Shown here: positions 1 to 5,052 of the stretch, one piece after another
Layout of the letters: the number at the start of each line of letters is the position of its first letter
How positions within the stretch are numbered: the first letter of the stretch is position 1
Source of the DNA: Syntrophaceae bacterium
Lineage (GTDB): Bacteria > Desulfobacterota > Syntrophia > Syntrophales > UBA5619
DNA: 5,052 nucleotides
NCBI GenBank assembly: GCA_023249795.1
Contig: JAHFBU010000146.1
Span: 1 to 5,052 of the forward strand
Direction of reading: 5' to 3'
Program-made: the position numbers and the translations under genes
The notes under the pieces: model-generated
What the model saw: the letters and a program-made list of their open reading frames with translations, nothing else
Database searches by the model: none
What the model was told of the DNA's origin: nothing

Positions 1-417
1 GAGAAGATCATGGTGATGGGCTGCTACGGGATCGGCATCGGCAGAACGGTCGCTGCCACAATCGAACAGAATCACGATGCGGATGGAATCATCTGGCCTC
101 TGCCTCTGGCCCCCTACACGGTGATTATCACCCCCGTGAACGTGAACGAAAAAACACTATGCGATGCAGCGGAGGAACTTTACCGCACCCTGACCGAAGA
201 GGGCGTCGAAGTGATTTTGGATGACCGTGATGAAAGGGCCGGGGTAAAATTCAAGGACGCCGATTTGATCGGAATTCCTTATCGCGTGACGGTCGGTCCC
301 AAACGACTTGCCGAAGAGAAGATGGAAATCAGAAACCGGAGGTCCGGAGAAACCACGGTTATAGCGGTTTCCGAAGTCGCCCCGTTTATAATATCCCGCG
401 TCAAAGAAGGACTGTAG
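1..417 (+). CDS. proS: Prolyl-tRNA synthetase, C-terminal part (5' end outside window)
   Basis: This is the 3' end of the enzyme that attaches proline to tRNA-Pro in the cytoplasm. The frame is open from base 1 (E-K-I-M-V-M-G...), so the ATG at 10 is internal and the true start lies upstream. Visible parts, in order: the class II motif 3 region (GCYGIGIGR, then TVAATIEQNHD and GIIWP), followed by an anticodon-binding domain starting near APYTVIITPVNVN and containing the highly conserved DDRDERAGVKFKDADLIGIPYR stretch (written here as a family hallmark). The end (RNRRSGE... to VKEGL) aligns by eye with the C-terminus of the E. coli-type enzyme, so the end is intact. The motif 3 arginine is present, although it follows glycine rather than the more familiar Ser/Thr. 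The stop is five bases from the RSH start, implying cotranscription. A tRNA-Pro gene lies 4.3 kb downstream. Identification is secure; only catalytic motifs 1 and 2 are out of view. Confidence 0.97.
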   Translation, partial: EKIMVMGCYGIGIGRTVAATIEQNHDADGIIWPLPLAPYTVIITPVNVNEKTLCDAAEELYRTLTEEGVEVILDDRDERAGVKFKDADLIGIPYRVTVGPKRLAEEKMEIRNRRSGETTVIAVSEVAPFIISRVKEGL

Positions 418-422
418 CTTCC

Positions 423-2561
423 ATGATCCGCATCACCGACATTCTTGATAAGGTCCAGTCTTATCTCTCCGTGCCCGAAATTGGGTTGATCGAAAAGGCC
501 TACATATTCTCCGCGTCCGTTCATCAGGGGCAGGTCCGCCTCTCCGGCGAACCGTATCTTTCCCATCCCATGGAGGTCTGCGGGATTCTGGCGGACATGA
601 AACTCGACGCAGCAACCCTTGTAACGGGACTCCTGCACGATACGGTGGAAGACACACTTACTACGCTGGAAGAGATCGAGGAGGCCTTCGGCAAGGAAGT
701 GGCGTTTCTCGTCGACGGACTAACAAAGATCAGTAAGATCACCCTCCGCAATCAGGAGGAACGGCAAGCGGAAAATTTCCGGAAGATGATACTGGCGATG
801 TCGTCCGATATCCGGATTCTTCTCATCCGCCTGGCGGACCGCATCCACAACATGCGGACGCTCGAATTTCAGACACCAGACCGGCAGATCTACATCGCGC
901 AAGAAACCCTGGAACTCTATGCGCCCCTGGCCAATCGACTGGGCATCAACTGGATGAAAACCGAATTCGAGGACCTTTCATTCAGCTATCTCGACTTCGA
1001 TTCGTACAATGACCTTGCCACAAGAATCGTCACCAAACAAAATAAACGCGATCAATATACCGAGGAGGTCAAAGGAGTCATCCGCGAGGAGATGAAACGT
1101 TTTGAACTACCGGGCGTGGTTGAGGGGAGGGCCAAGCACCTCTACAGCATCTACGAGAAGATGAAAGAGCAGCATATCGATTTTGACGAGGTGTACGACC
1201 TGACGGCCTTCCGAATCATTCTCGATTCGGACAAAGAGAAAGACTGCTACGAAGCCCTGAGCATGGTCCATTCCCTCTGGGTACCCGTTCCCGGGAGATT
1301 CAAGGATTATATCGCCATGCCCAAGGCCAACCACTACCGGTCCCTCCACACCACGGTGATCGGACCTCATGGCGAGAGGGTCGAGATCCAGATCCGCACC
1401 CGGGCGATGCATGAATGGGCGGAAGAGGGGATTGCCGCACACTGGCGATATAAGGAGGGCCGCGGCCTGTCGGATGACGACGACCAGATCCAAAAACTCC
1501 GGGAGCTTTTGGATGCGCAGCAGGAGATCAAAGATCCCCGCGAATTTATGTCCAATCTGAAGGTGGCCCTGTTCGCCGACGAGGTCTATGTATTTACCCC
1601 GAACGGGGATGTCAGATCCTTCCCGAAAGGGGCTACCCCCATCGATTTTGCCTACAGCATCCATACGGATGTCGGCAATCAGTGCGTCGGCGCCAAGGTA
1701 AACCGGAGCATTGTTCCCTTGAAATATCAGTTGCAAAACGGAGATACCGTCGAGATCGTCACCCAGGCGGGCCATCACCCCAGCAAAGACTGGCTGAAGT
1801 ATGTGGTCACTTCCCGGGCCATCTCCAAGATCCGCAACTGGGTCAAGACGGAAGAACGCAAGAAGAGCGTCACTCTCGGACGGGATCTTTTGGAGAAGGA
1901 GTTCAAAAAACAACACCTGAAGTTCGGCGCGGCATTAAAGTCAGCGGAAATGAGGCAGGTGCTCAAGGAGTTTCATGTCGATTCCCTGGAGGACCTGTTG
2001 GCCTTGGTCGGTTATGGAAGGGTGTCGCCCAAGCATGTGGTTCATCAGTTCCTGCCGGAAGAGGCCAAAAAAGAGGTCTCGCTTGAAAAACCGCAAAAGA
2101 AGGGCACCGGCACCGAGCCGATCGGCGTGTCGCTGACCGGTATCGACGACATCATGATCCGGTTCGGAAAATGCTGCAATCCGATTCCCGGAGACGAGAT
2201 CATCGGCTACATTTCGCGTGGACGGGGGATAACGGTTCATACGGCCATCTGTCCGCGCGCCCGGGATATGGATCGCGAACGGCTGGTGGATGTTCAATGG
2301 GACCTTCGTGAAAAAAGAGAATATCCGGTCGAGATACGGATCGTCTGTCATGACAAGAAGGGTGCGCTCGCAGACATCAGCTCCGCCATAGCCTCCCTGG
2401 ATGTCAACATCAACCATGCGGAAATCAACACCTCTCAGGATGGACAGGCCCATTGCGAATTCGGCGTCAATGTTACCGACTTGAAACAGTTCAATCAGGT
2501 CATAACTGTCATCAAAAGAATACATGGGGTCACCTCCGTGGAGAGACTCTGTCACTCCTGA
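423..2561 (+). CDS. rsh: Bifunctional (p)ppGpp synthetase/hydrolase (RelA/SpoT homologue, RSH)
   Basis: A long-form RSH enzyme of 712 aa that makes (p)ppGpp from ATP and GTP/GDP during starvation and hydrolyses it when conditions improve. The N-terminal HD hydrolase domain looks active: H48 in LSHP, the HDxxED motif at 72-77, and LADRIHNMRTL at 137-147. The synthetase domain follows at about 230-345, with GRAKHLYSIYEKM (235-247), YDLTAFRI (258-265), GRFKDYIAMPKANHYRSLHT (291-310) and EIQIRTRAMHEWAEEGIAAHW (about 321-341). R292-F-K-D295 is the RXKD motif known from bifunctional enzymes, as opposed to the EXDD of synthetase-only RelA. A TGS domain spans about 388-447, then a helical region, a conserved Cys/His segment (C584, C585, H606, C610) and a C-terminal ACT domain (about 635-708), which are the ribosome-sensing and regulatory parts. 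Both active sites seem intact, so it may be the sole long RSH in the genome (inference). The ATG has a GAAGGA about 11 bases upstream and lies 5 bases after proS. Names used for such genes include rel, relA and spoT. Confidence 0.97.
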   Translation: MIRITDILDKVQSYLSVPEIGLIEKAYIFSASVHQGQVRLSGEPYLSHPMEVCGILADMKLDAATLVTGLLHDTVEDTLTTLEEIEEAFGKEVAFLVDGLTKISKITLRNQEERQAENFRKMILAMSSDIRILLIRLADRIHNMRTLEFQTPDRQIYIAQETLELYAPLANRLGINWMKTEFEDLSFSYLDFDSYNDLATRIVTKQNKRDQYTEEVKGVIREEMKRFELPGVVEGRAKHLYSIYEKMKEQHIDFDEVYDLTAFRIILDSDKEKDCYEALSMVHSLWVPVPGRFKDYIAMPKANHYRSLHTTVIGPHGERVEIQIRTRAMHEWAEEGIAAHWRYKEGRGLSDDDDQIQKLRELLDAQQEIKDPREFMSNLKVALFADEVYVFTPNGDVRSFPKGATPIDFAYSIHTDVGNQCVGAKVNRSIVPLKYQLQNGDTVEIVTQAGHHPSKDWLKYVVTSRAISKIRNWVKTEERKKSVTLGRDLLEKEFKKQHLKFGAALKSAEMRQVLKEFHVDSLEDLLALVGYGRVSPKHVVHQFLPEEAKKEVSLEKPQKKGTGTEPIGVSLTGIDDIMIRFGKCCNPIPGDEIIGYISRGRGITVHTAICPRARDMDRERLVDVQWDLREKREYPVEIRIVCHDKKGALADISSAIASLDVNINHAEINTSQDGQAHCEFGVNVTDLKQFNQVITVIKRIHGVTSVERLCHS

Positions 2562-2596
2562 AGCATGGACCGGACGTCTTATACTGATGATTCAAA

Positions 2597-2626
2597 TTGA
2601 CGACGGACCATTGATTGCTGTATGAA
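2597..2626 (+). promoter_or_regulatory. Possible sigma70-type promoter upstream of the amidase gene
   Basis: A TTGACG box at 2597-2602 and a TATGAA box at 2621-2626 are separated by 18 bases. The -35 is 5 of 6 to consensus and the -10 is 4 of 6. It sits in the 60-100 base gap after the RSH stop, the largest gap before the tRNA, where an internal promoter would make sense. If it is real, transcription starts near 2633, downstream of the ATG at 2622, which would exclude that codon as the amidase start. Evidence is sequence resemblance only; such matches arise by chance. Confidence 0.3.
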
Positions 2627-2663
2627 TCAACCCGCAAAAGACATAAAGGACGGAATCGAAGCG

Positions 2664-3407
2664 ATGGCATTTATGAATAGTAAATATATCCCCGTCATTC
2701 CTGCGAAAGCGGGAATCCAGAAGCACGTTATTGTTGCACTGGCTCTGCTCGTGGTTTGCATGCTTCCCCTGACCGGAACGGGGGCGCCGCGACCGGGAAC
2801 ACCCGTGGTGTTAATCGATCCGGCACACGGAGGAGAGGATACCGGCGTTGTTTCGGATAAACTGCGCGAGAAGGACCTGACCCTGAAGCTTGCCCTCCTC
2901 ATTCGGCAGGAGGCGCAAAAGAAACCGGGCCTTCAGGTGCAATTGACGCGTTTGGCGGACAGAAGAATGACGACCGCGGAGCGCGCTAAAATGGCCGAGA
3001 CGATGAAAGCGGACTGTACTGTCAGCCTTCATGTTAATGCCGGCTTCGGAAAAACATCGACGGGCTACGAAATCTATTTCCCGGGTTTTCATCAGGAGGC
3101 GTCCGGCGGCAAGGATGCGTCGCCCATCATCAAGGACATGACCCGGAACAAGTCTTTGAACGATTCCGTACGGCTTGCGCAACAGATCCGGTCCGGTCTT
3201 GAAACGGTTTTACCCCGCAAGGGGCGGGGTTTGCGCGATGCCCCAATCCCGTTGCTGGAAGGATCGACCATTCCCGGCCTCGTTGTTGAGATCGGTTTTG
3301 CAACCAACCCGGACGACCGGAAGAAACTCATCGAGCCCGAGACGCAGAAAGCCATTGCAAACGCCATCGTCAATAGCTTGCGAAACTATTTTTCATCGGC
3401 GCCTTAA
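2664..3407 (+). CDS. Secreted N-acetylmuramoyl-L-alanine amidase (Amidase_3 family)
   Basis: A zinc amidase that cuts the bond between MurNAc and L-alanine of the stem peptide in periplasmic peptidoglycan, as in cell separation and wall turnover. Numbered from the ATG at 2664 (247 aa), the expected zinc ligands and catalytic residue are present: H55 in IDPAHGGEDTG, E69 in REKDLTL, H123 in SLHVNA and E209 in VVEIGFATN (codon 3288-3290). The hydrophobic run VIVALALLVV, ending near TGTGA-PRPG, looks like a Sec signal peptide with signal peptidase I cleavage after Ala41. There is no AMIN or SH3-like targeting domain, so this is a minimal enzyme. The start is uncertain. ATG 2622 gives 261 aa but has no Shine-Dalgarno and an unusually long charged lead-in. 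ATG 2664 has AAAGGA 13 bases upstream. ATG 2673 is also possible. The leader includes the peptide IPVIPAKAGIQ, encoded by a dispersed palindromic repeat. A cysteine (C32, in LVVC) lies in the leader, but V at -1 makes a lipobox unlikely. The gene ends 15 bases before rph. Confidence 0.9.
   Translation: MAFMNSKYIPVIPAKAGIQKHVIVALALLVVCMLPLTGTGAPRPGTPVVLIDPAHGGEDTGVVSDKLREKDLTLKLALLIRQEAQKKPGLQVQLTRLADRRMTTAERAKMAETMKADCTVSLHVNAGFGKTSTGYEIYFPGFHQEASGGKDASPIIKDMTRNKSLNDSVRLAQQIRSGLETVLPRKGRGLRDAPIPLLEGSTIPGLVVEIGFATNPDDRKKLIEPETQKAIANAIVNSLRNYFSSAP
2691..2720 (+). repeat. Dispersed palindromic repeat, 'VIPAKAGIQ' type, inside a coding region
   Basis: The core is an imperfect inverted repeat: ATTCCTGC at 2697-2704 and GCGGGAAT at 2709-2716, around a GAAA loop. 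All eight positions pair if one T-G (U-G) pair is allowed. The wording CGTCATTCCTGCGAAAGCGG followed by GAATCCAG matches a palindrome scattered in many proteobacterial genomes, related to the ATTCCC...GGGAAT dRS3 type of Neisseria. In this frame it reads as the familiar VIPAKAGIQ peptide. It lies between the amidase start codon and the signal-peptide core. Recognition is from memory of the family; copy number in this genome cannot be judged from one window. Confidence 0.75.
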
Positions 3408-3410
3408 AAA

Positions 3411-3415
3411 GAGGA
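3411..3415 (+). promoter_or_regulatory. Ribosome binding site deciding the rph start
   Basis: GAGGA lies seven bases before ATG 3423, ideal spacing. An in-frame TTG at 3417 would have only one base of spacing and would add two residues (M-C) not found at the start of known RNase PH proteins, so ATG 3423 is preferred. Confidence 0.75.
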
Positions 3416-3422
3416 TTTGTGC

Positions 3423-4148
3423 ATGGAAAGACCTGACGGCAGAACCTGCGATCAGATGCGGGATTTTCGAATCACGCGTCCATACCTGCGTTTTGCGGAA
3501 GGTTCCGTCTTGGTGGAGATGGGCCACACCAAGGTGATCTGCGCGGCCACTATTCAGGACACGGTCCCTCCGTTTCTCAAGAATACAGGCAGGGGATGGC
3601 TGACGGCCGAGTATTCGATGCTTCCCGCGGCGACGCAGAAAAGGTCCAACCGCGAATCGACCAGCGGCAGGGTTGGCGGAAGGACCCATGAGATACAGAG
3701 GCTGATCGGTCGCTCGCTCCGGGCTGTGACCGGCTTGCAGAGCTTTGGCGAACGCACCATTACGATCGATTGCGACGTTATTCAGGCCGACGGGGGAACG
3801 CGCACGGCGGCCATTACGGGGGCTTTTGTCGCCTTGGTCGATCTTTTCCGAAAACTGAAGGAACGGTCCGTTGTGAGTTCAATCCCCGTGAAGGATTATG
3901 TTTCGGCGGTCAGTGTCGGCATCGTGGACGGCGAGCTAAGACTCGATCTGGCCTATGAGGAGGATTCGAAGGCGGAGGTCGATATGAATTTCGTGATGAC
4001 CGGCAGTGGTCTGTTCATCGAGGTTCAGGGAACCGCGGAGAGTCTGCCTTTCGATCGCGACCGCCTTTCGGCGATGACGGACCTTGCCGGCGTCGGGATC
4101 GCGGAGCTCACCCGTAAGCAGAGGGAGATCCTCGGAGGGCTGAACTGA
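3423..4148 (+). CDS. rph: Ribonuclease PH
   Basis: A phosphate-dependent 3'-5' exoribonuclease that trims tRNA precursors and other RNAs, releasing nucleoside diphosphates; the family forms hexameric rings in the cytoplasm. The 241-aa product matches the family length (238 in E. coli) and aligns with it end to end by eye. It begins MERPDGR, like MRPAGR. It has AEGSVLVEMGHTKV (26-39), GWLTAEYSMLP (58-68), the GGRTHEIQRLIGRSLRA phosphate-binding region with R87, CDVIQADGGTRTA (117-129) with the GGTRT loop, and EEDSKAEVDMN (179-189), whose D181 and D187 correspond to the metal-binding aspartates. The C-terminus is complete, unlike the frameshifted rph of E. coli K-12. It follows the amidase by 15 bases and overlaps rdgB by four bases, so translation of the two is probably coupled. 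The neighbouring tRNA-Pro has an encoded CCA and could itself be a trimming substrate (inference). Confidence 0.97.
   Translation: MERPDGRTCDQMRDFRITRPYLRFAEGSVLVEMGHTKVICAATIQDTVPPFLKNTGRGWLTAEYSMLPAATQKRSNRESTSGRVGGRTHEIQRLIGRSLRAVTGLQSFGERTITIDCDVIQADGGTRTAAITGAFVALVDLFRKLKERSVVSSIPVKDYVSAVSVGIVDGELRLDLAYEEDSKAEVDMNFVMTGSGLFIEVQGTAESLPFDRDRLSAMTDLAGVGIAELTRKQREILGGLN
4134..4139 (+). promoter_or_regulatory. Ribosome binding site supporting a CTG start of rdgB
   Basis: GGAGGG inside the last codons of rph is a strong Shine-Dalgarno sequence. It lies five bases before CTG 4145 and eight before ATT 4148, but more than 60 bases before the first in-frame ATG at 4202. It therefore points to initiation at CTG (or ATT) and not at the ATG. 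Confidence 0.7.
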
Positions 4149-4738
4149 TTAAGATCGTCTTCGCCTCGCGGAACAGGGGCAAAGTTTCTGAGATCGGGGC
4201 GATGCTTGAAGGCCGCGGGGTTCAACTCAGCTCGCTACTGGATTACCCTAACCTTCCCGATATCGTGGAAGACGGGAACAGTTTCCTGGAAAATGCCCTC
4301 AAGAAAGCCCGAGTCGTTTCAGAATTAACCGGTGGGACGGTTCTGGCCGACGACTCGGGGCTGGAGGTCGATGCCTTGAGCGGCGCGCCGGGAATCTATT
4401 CTGCGCGATATGCCGGCGAAGACGGGAACGACGAAAAGAACATCCGGAAACTTCTGGATGACATGAAGGGCATAGCGCTCGAAAACAGGGGGGCGACCTT
4501 CCGGTGCCTTCTGGTCCTCTATTTTGCCGATGGGCGCTATGAAACCTTTGAAGGACAGTGGCGCGGGAGGATTTCGGAAAGCCCGGCCGGCCGAAGCGGA
4601 TTCGGATATGACCCGGTCTTCTATCTCCCTGAAGAAGGGATGACCGCGGCCCAGATCTCAGCCGAGGTCAAAAACAGGATCAGCCACAGGGCGCAAGCCC
4701 TTGCCAGATTGAAGGAGATTCTCCGCAAAGGAGAATGA
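4145..4738 (+). CDS. rdgB: XTP/dITP pyrophosphatase (Ham1/RdgB family), non-ATG start
   Basis: A house-cleaning nucleotidase that hydrolyses XTP, ITP and dITP to the monophosphate and pyrophosphate, keeping deaminated purines out of DNA and RNA. From CTG 4145 the product has 197 aa, the same length as E. coli RdgB. It begins x-I-K-I-V-F-A-S-R-N-R-G-K, matching the family's N-terminal (T/S)xNxxK substrate-binding motif (S8, N10, K13). Other hallmarks are FLENALKKA (about 48-56), LADDSGLEVDAL (67-78) with the catalytic-base region D69, GAPGIYSARYAGED, GFGYDPVF (152-159) and ISHRAQAL (179-186). The first ATG (4202) would delete the first 19 residues, including S8-N10-K13, and would probably yield an inactive protein. 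Upstream in-frame codons include no ATG, GTG or TTG between the rph region and 4202. The CTG overlaps the rph stop as CTGA, mimicking the common ATGA overlap, and a GGAGGG sits five bases upstream. ATT 4148 is the alternative start. Function is confident; the exact start is inferred. Confidence 0.95.
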   Translation: MIKIVFASRNRGKVSEIGAMLEGRGVQLSSLLDYPNLPDIVEDGNSFLENALKKARVVSELTGGTVLADDSGLEVDALSGAPGIYSARYAGEDGNDEKNIRKLLDDMKGIALENRGATFRCLLVLYFADGRYETFEGQWRGRISESPAGRSGFGYDPVFYLPEEGMTAAQISAEVKNRISHRAQALARLKEILRKGE

Positions 4739-4756
4739 AAGATCAATGAAACAAAA

Positions 4757-4833
4757 CGGGGCGTAGCGCAGCCCGGTAGCGCGCCTGCTTTGGGAGCAGG
4801 ATGTCGAGTGTTCAAATCACTCCGCCCCGACCA
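4757..4833 (+). tRNA. tRNA-Pro (anticodon UGG), CCA encoded
   Basis: A complete 77-base cloverleaf can be drawn. The acceptor stem CGGGGCG (4757-4763) pairs with CGCCCCG (4823-4829). The D arm is GCGC...GCGC. The anticodon stem is CCTGC (4784-4788) with GCAGG (4796-4800) around TTTGGGA, giving anticodon TGG at 4791-4793. The T stem is GAGTG/CACTC around TTCAAAT. The discriminator A4830 is followed by an encoded CCA. The C1-G72 first pair, A73 and anticodon G35-G36 are the known identity features of bacterial tRNA-Pro. UGG can read all or most proline codons. It starts 18 bases after the rdgB stop and may be cotranscribed with it, with release by RNase P and 3' trimming. Confidence 0.97.
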
Positions 4834-4838
4834 TTTAT

Positions 4839-4884
4839 CTTATACGCTGAAGGCCGCCATTTTTGGCGGCCTTCAGCGTATAAG
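4839..4884 (+). terminator. Perfect 21-bp hairpin after tRNA-Pro, probable transcription terminator
   Basis: Bases 4839-4859 are perfectly complementary to 4864-4884 around a TTTT loop, with a GC-rich centre (AAGGCCGCC / GGCGGCCTT). It begins six bases after the tRNA CCA, a usual place for an intrinsic terminator closing an operon. The trailing U tract is weak (GTCTTTAATT), and the stem is longer and more A/T-rich at its base than a typical terminator. It could therefore also serve as an RNA-processing or stability element, or act in both directions. No converging intact gene is visible to its right. Confidence 0.6.
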
Positions 4885-5052
4885 GTCTTTAATTCCAACC
4901 ATGTCTTTGGTAAATTATCTGACGATCGCCTTATAGAACCAGAAGATTCAAGATAAAGGTTTTAACAGATTCTTCCTCTCCCTCCCACGACCGATAGTTA
5001 AGCAGCTTCAATTGGGTAGTCCCGGTCTTTTGTGCCTTTAAGGTCCATACTT
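4885..5052. other. Right-end intergenic tail with no intact gene
   Basis: No start-to-stop reading frame of convincing size is visible on either strand, and composition shifts to more A/T than in the genes to the left. On the minus strand one frame starts at ATG 5048-5046 and reads MDLKGTKDRDYPIEAA, then TAA (5000-4998). It continues as LSVVGGRGRIC to a second TAA (4964-4962) and stays open as NLYLESSGSIRR... into the hairpin. The peptide-like look with two in-frame stops could mean a decayed gene, part of a dispersed repeat, or chance. I do not recognise a family and do not call a gene. Confidence 0.4.

Noticed and set aside
1107..1916. Long minus-strand open frame (269 codons) opposite the RSH gene.
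   Set aside because: It lies wholly antisense to strongly conserved RSH codons, has no recognisable domain and no independent ribosome site of note. It is a shadow of codon bias on the + strand.
1941..2555. Minus-strand open frame of 204 codons opposite the RSH C-terminus.
   Set aside because: It is antisense to the Cys/His and ACT regions of RSH and its peptide resembles no family I know. It is best explained as a shadow frame.
2793..2804. Lipoprotein possibility for the amidase, from the LVVC sequence just upstream at about 2748-2759.
   Set aside because: Valine directly before the cysteine does not fit the lipobox (Gly/Ala/Ser expected), and a better signal peptidase I site follows at TGTGA-PRPG around 2784 (codon for the Ala before Pro).
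4718..4736. Perfect 7-bp inverted repeat ATTCTCC / GGAGAAT with a 5-base loop at the 3' end of rdgB.
   Set aside because: It has no T tract after it and is followed by an A-rich stretch leading into the tRNA, so it is not an intrinsic terminator. It may be a chance hairpin in codons or a minor processing structure.
4709..4736. Possible promoter for tRNA-Pro: TTGAAG, 16 bases, GAGAAT.
   Set aside because: The -10 box lacks the first T and matches only 4 of 6. Both boxes are in conserved rdgB codons, so the match is too weak to call.
1..5052. CRISPR arrays, insertion sequences, toxin-antitoxin pairs, defence genes or biosynthetic clusters.
   Set aside because: No spaced direct repeats, transposase motifs or accessory gene families were seen. 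Apart from the tail, the window is filled by recognisable housekeeping genes.

Overview
This window is a compact block of housekeeping genes, all on the + strand, from what looks like a Gram-negative proteobacterium-like organism. The gene order (proS, relA/spoT homologue, cell-wall amidase, rph, rdgB, tRNA-Pro), the moderately high GC content and a dispersed 'VIPAKAGIQ' type palindrome suggest a member of the Deltaproteobacteria/Desulfobacterota (for example Syntrophales-like). That assignment is inference from style and family resemblance; no marker here fixes the taxonomy.

Layout: the 3' end of proS (prolyl-tRNA synthetase) enters from the left edge. Five bases after its stop begins a full-length bifunctional (p)ppGpp synthetase/hydrolase (RSH, 712 aa). 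A gap of about 100 bases with a possible internal promoter leads to a secreted N-acetylmuramoyl-L-alanine amidase whose signal-peptide region contains a translated copy of a dispersed palindromic repeat. Then come rph (RNase PH) and rdgB (XTP/dITP pyrophosphatase). These two overlap by four bases, and rdgB most likely starts at a non-ATG codon (CTG). A complete tRNA-Pro(UGG) with encoded CCA follows, then a perfect 21-bp hairpin that probably ends the transcript. The last ~170 bases hold no intact gene; a minus-strand frame there reads like a short, stop-interrupted coding remnant.

Functionally the block groups translation and nucleotide homeostasis. ProRS charges tRNA-Pro. RSH makes ppGpp when uncharged tRNA reaches the ribosome. 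RNase PH trims tRNA 3' ends. RdgB removes deaminated purine nucleotides. The amidase acts on envelope peptidoglycan and is probably an operon passenger. I found no new defence, mobile or biosynthetic system here. The points worth a second look are the CTG start of rdgB, the repeat inside the amidase leader, the uncertain amidase start, the long hairpin after the tRNA and the decayed-looking tail.
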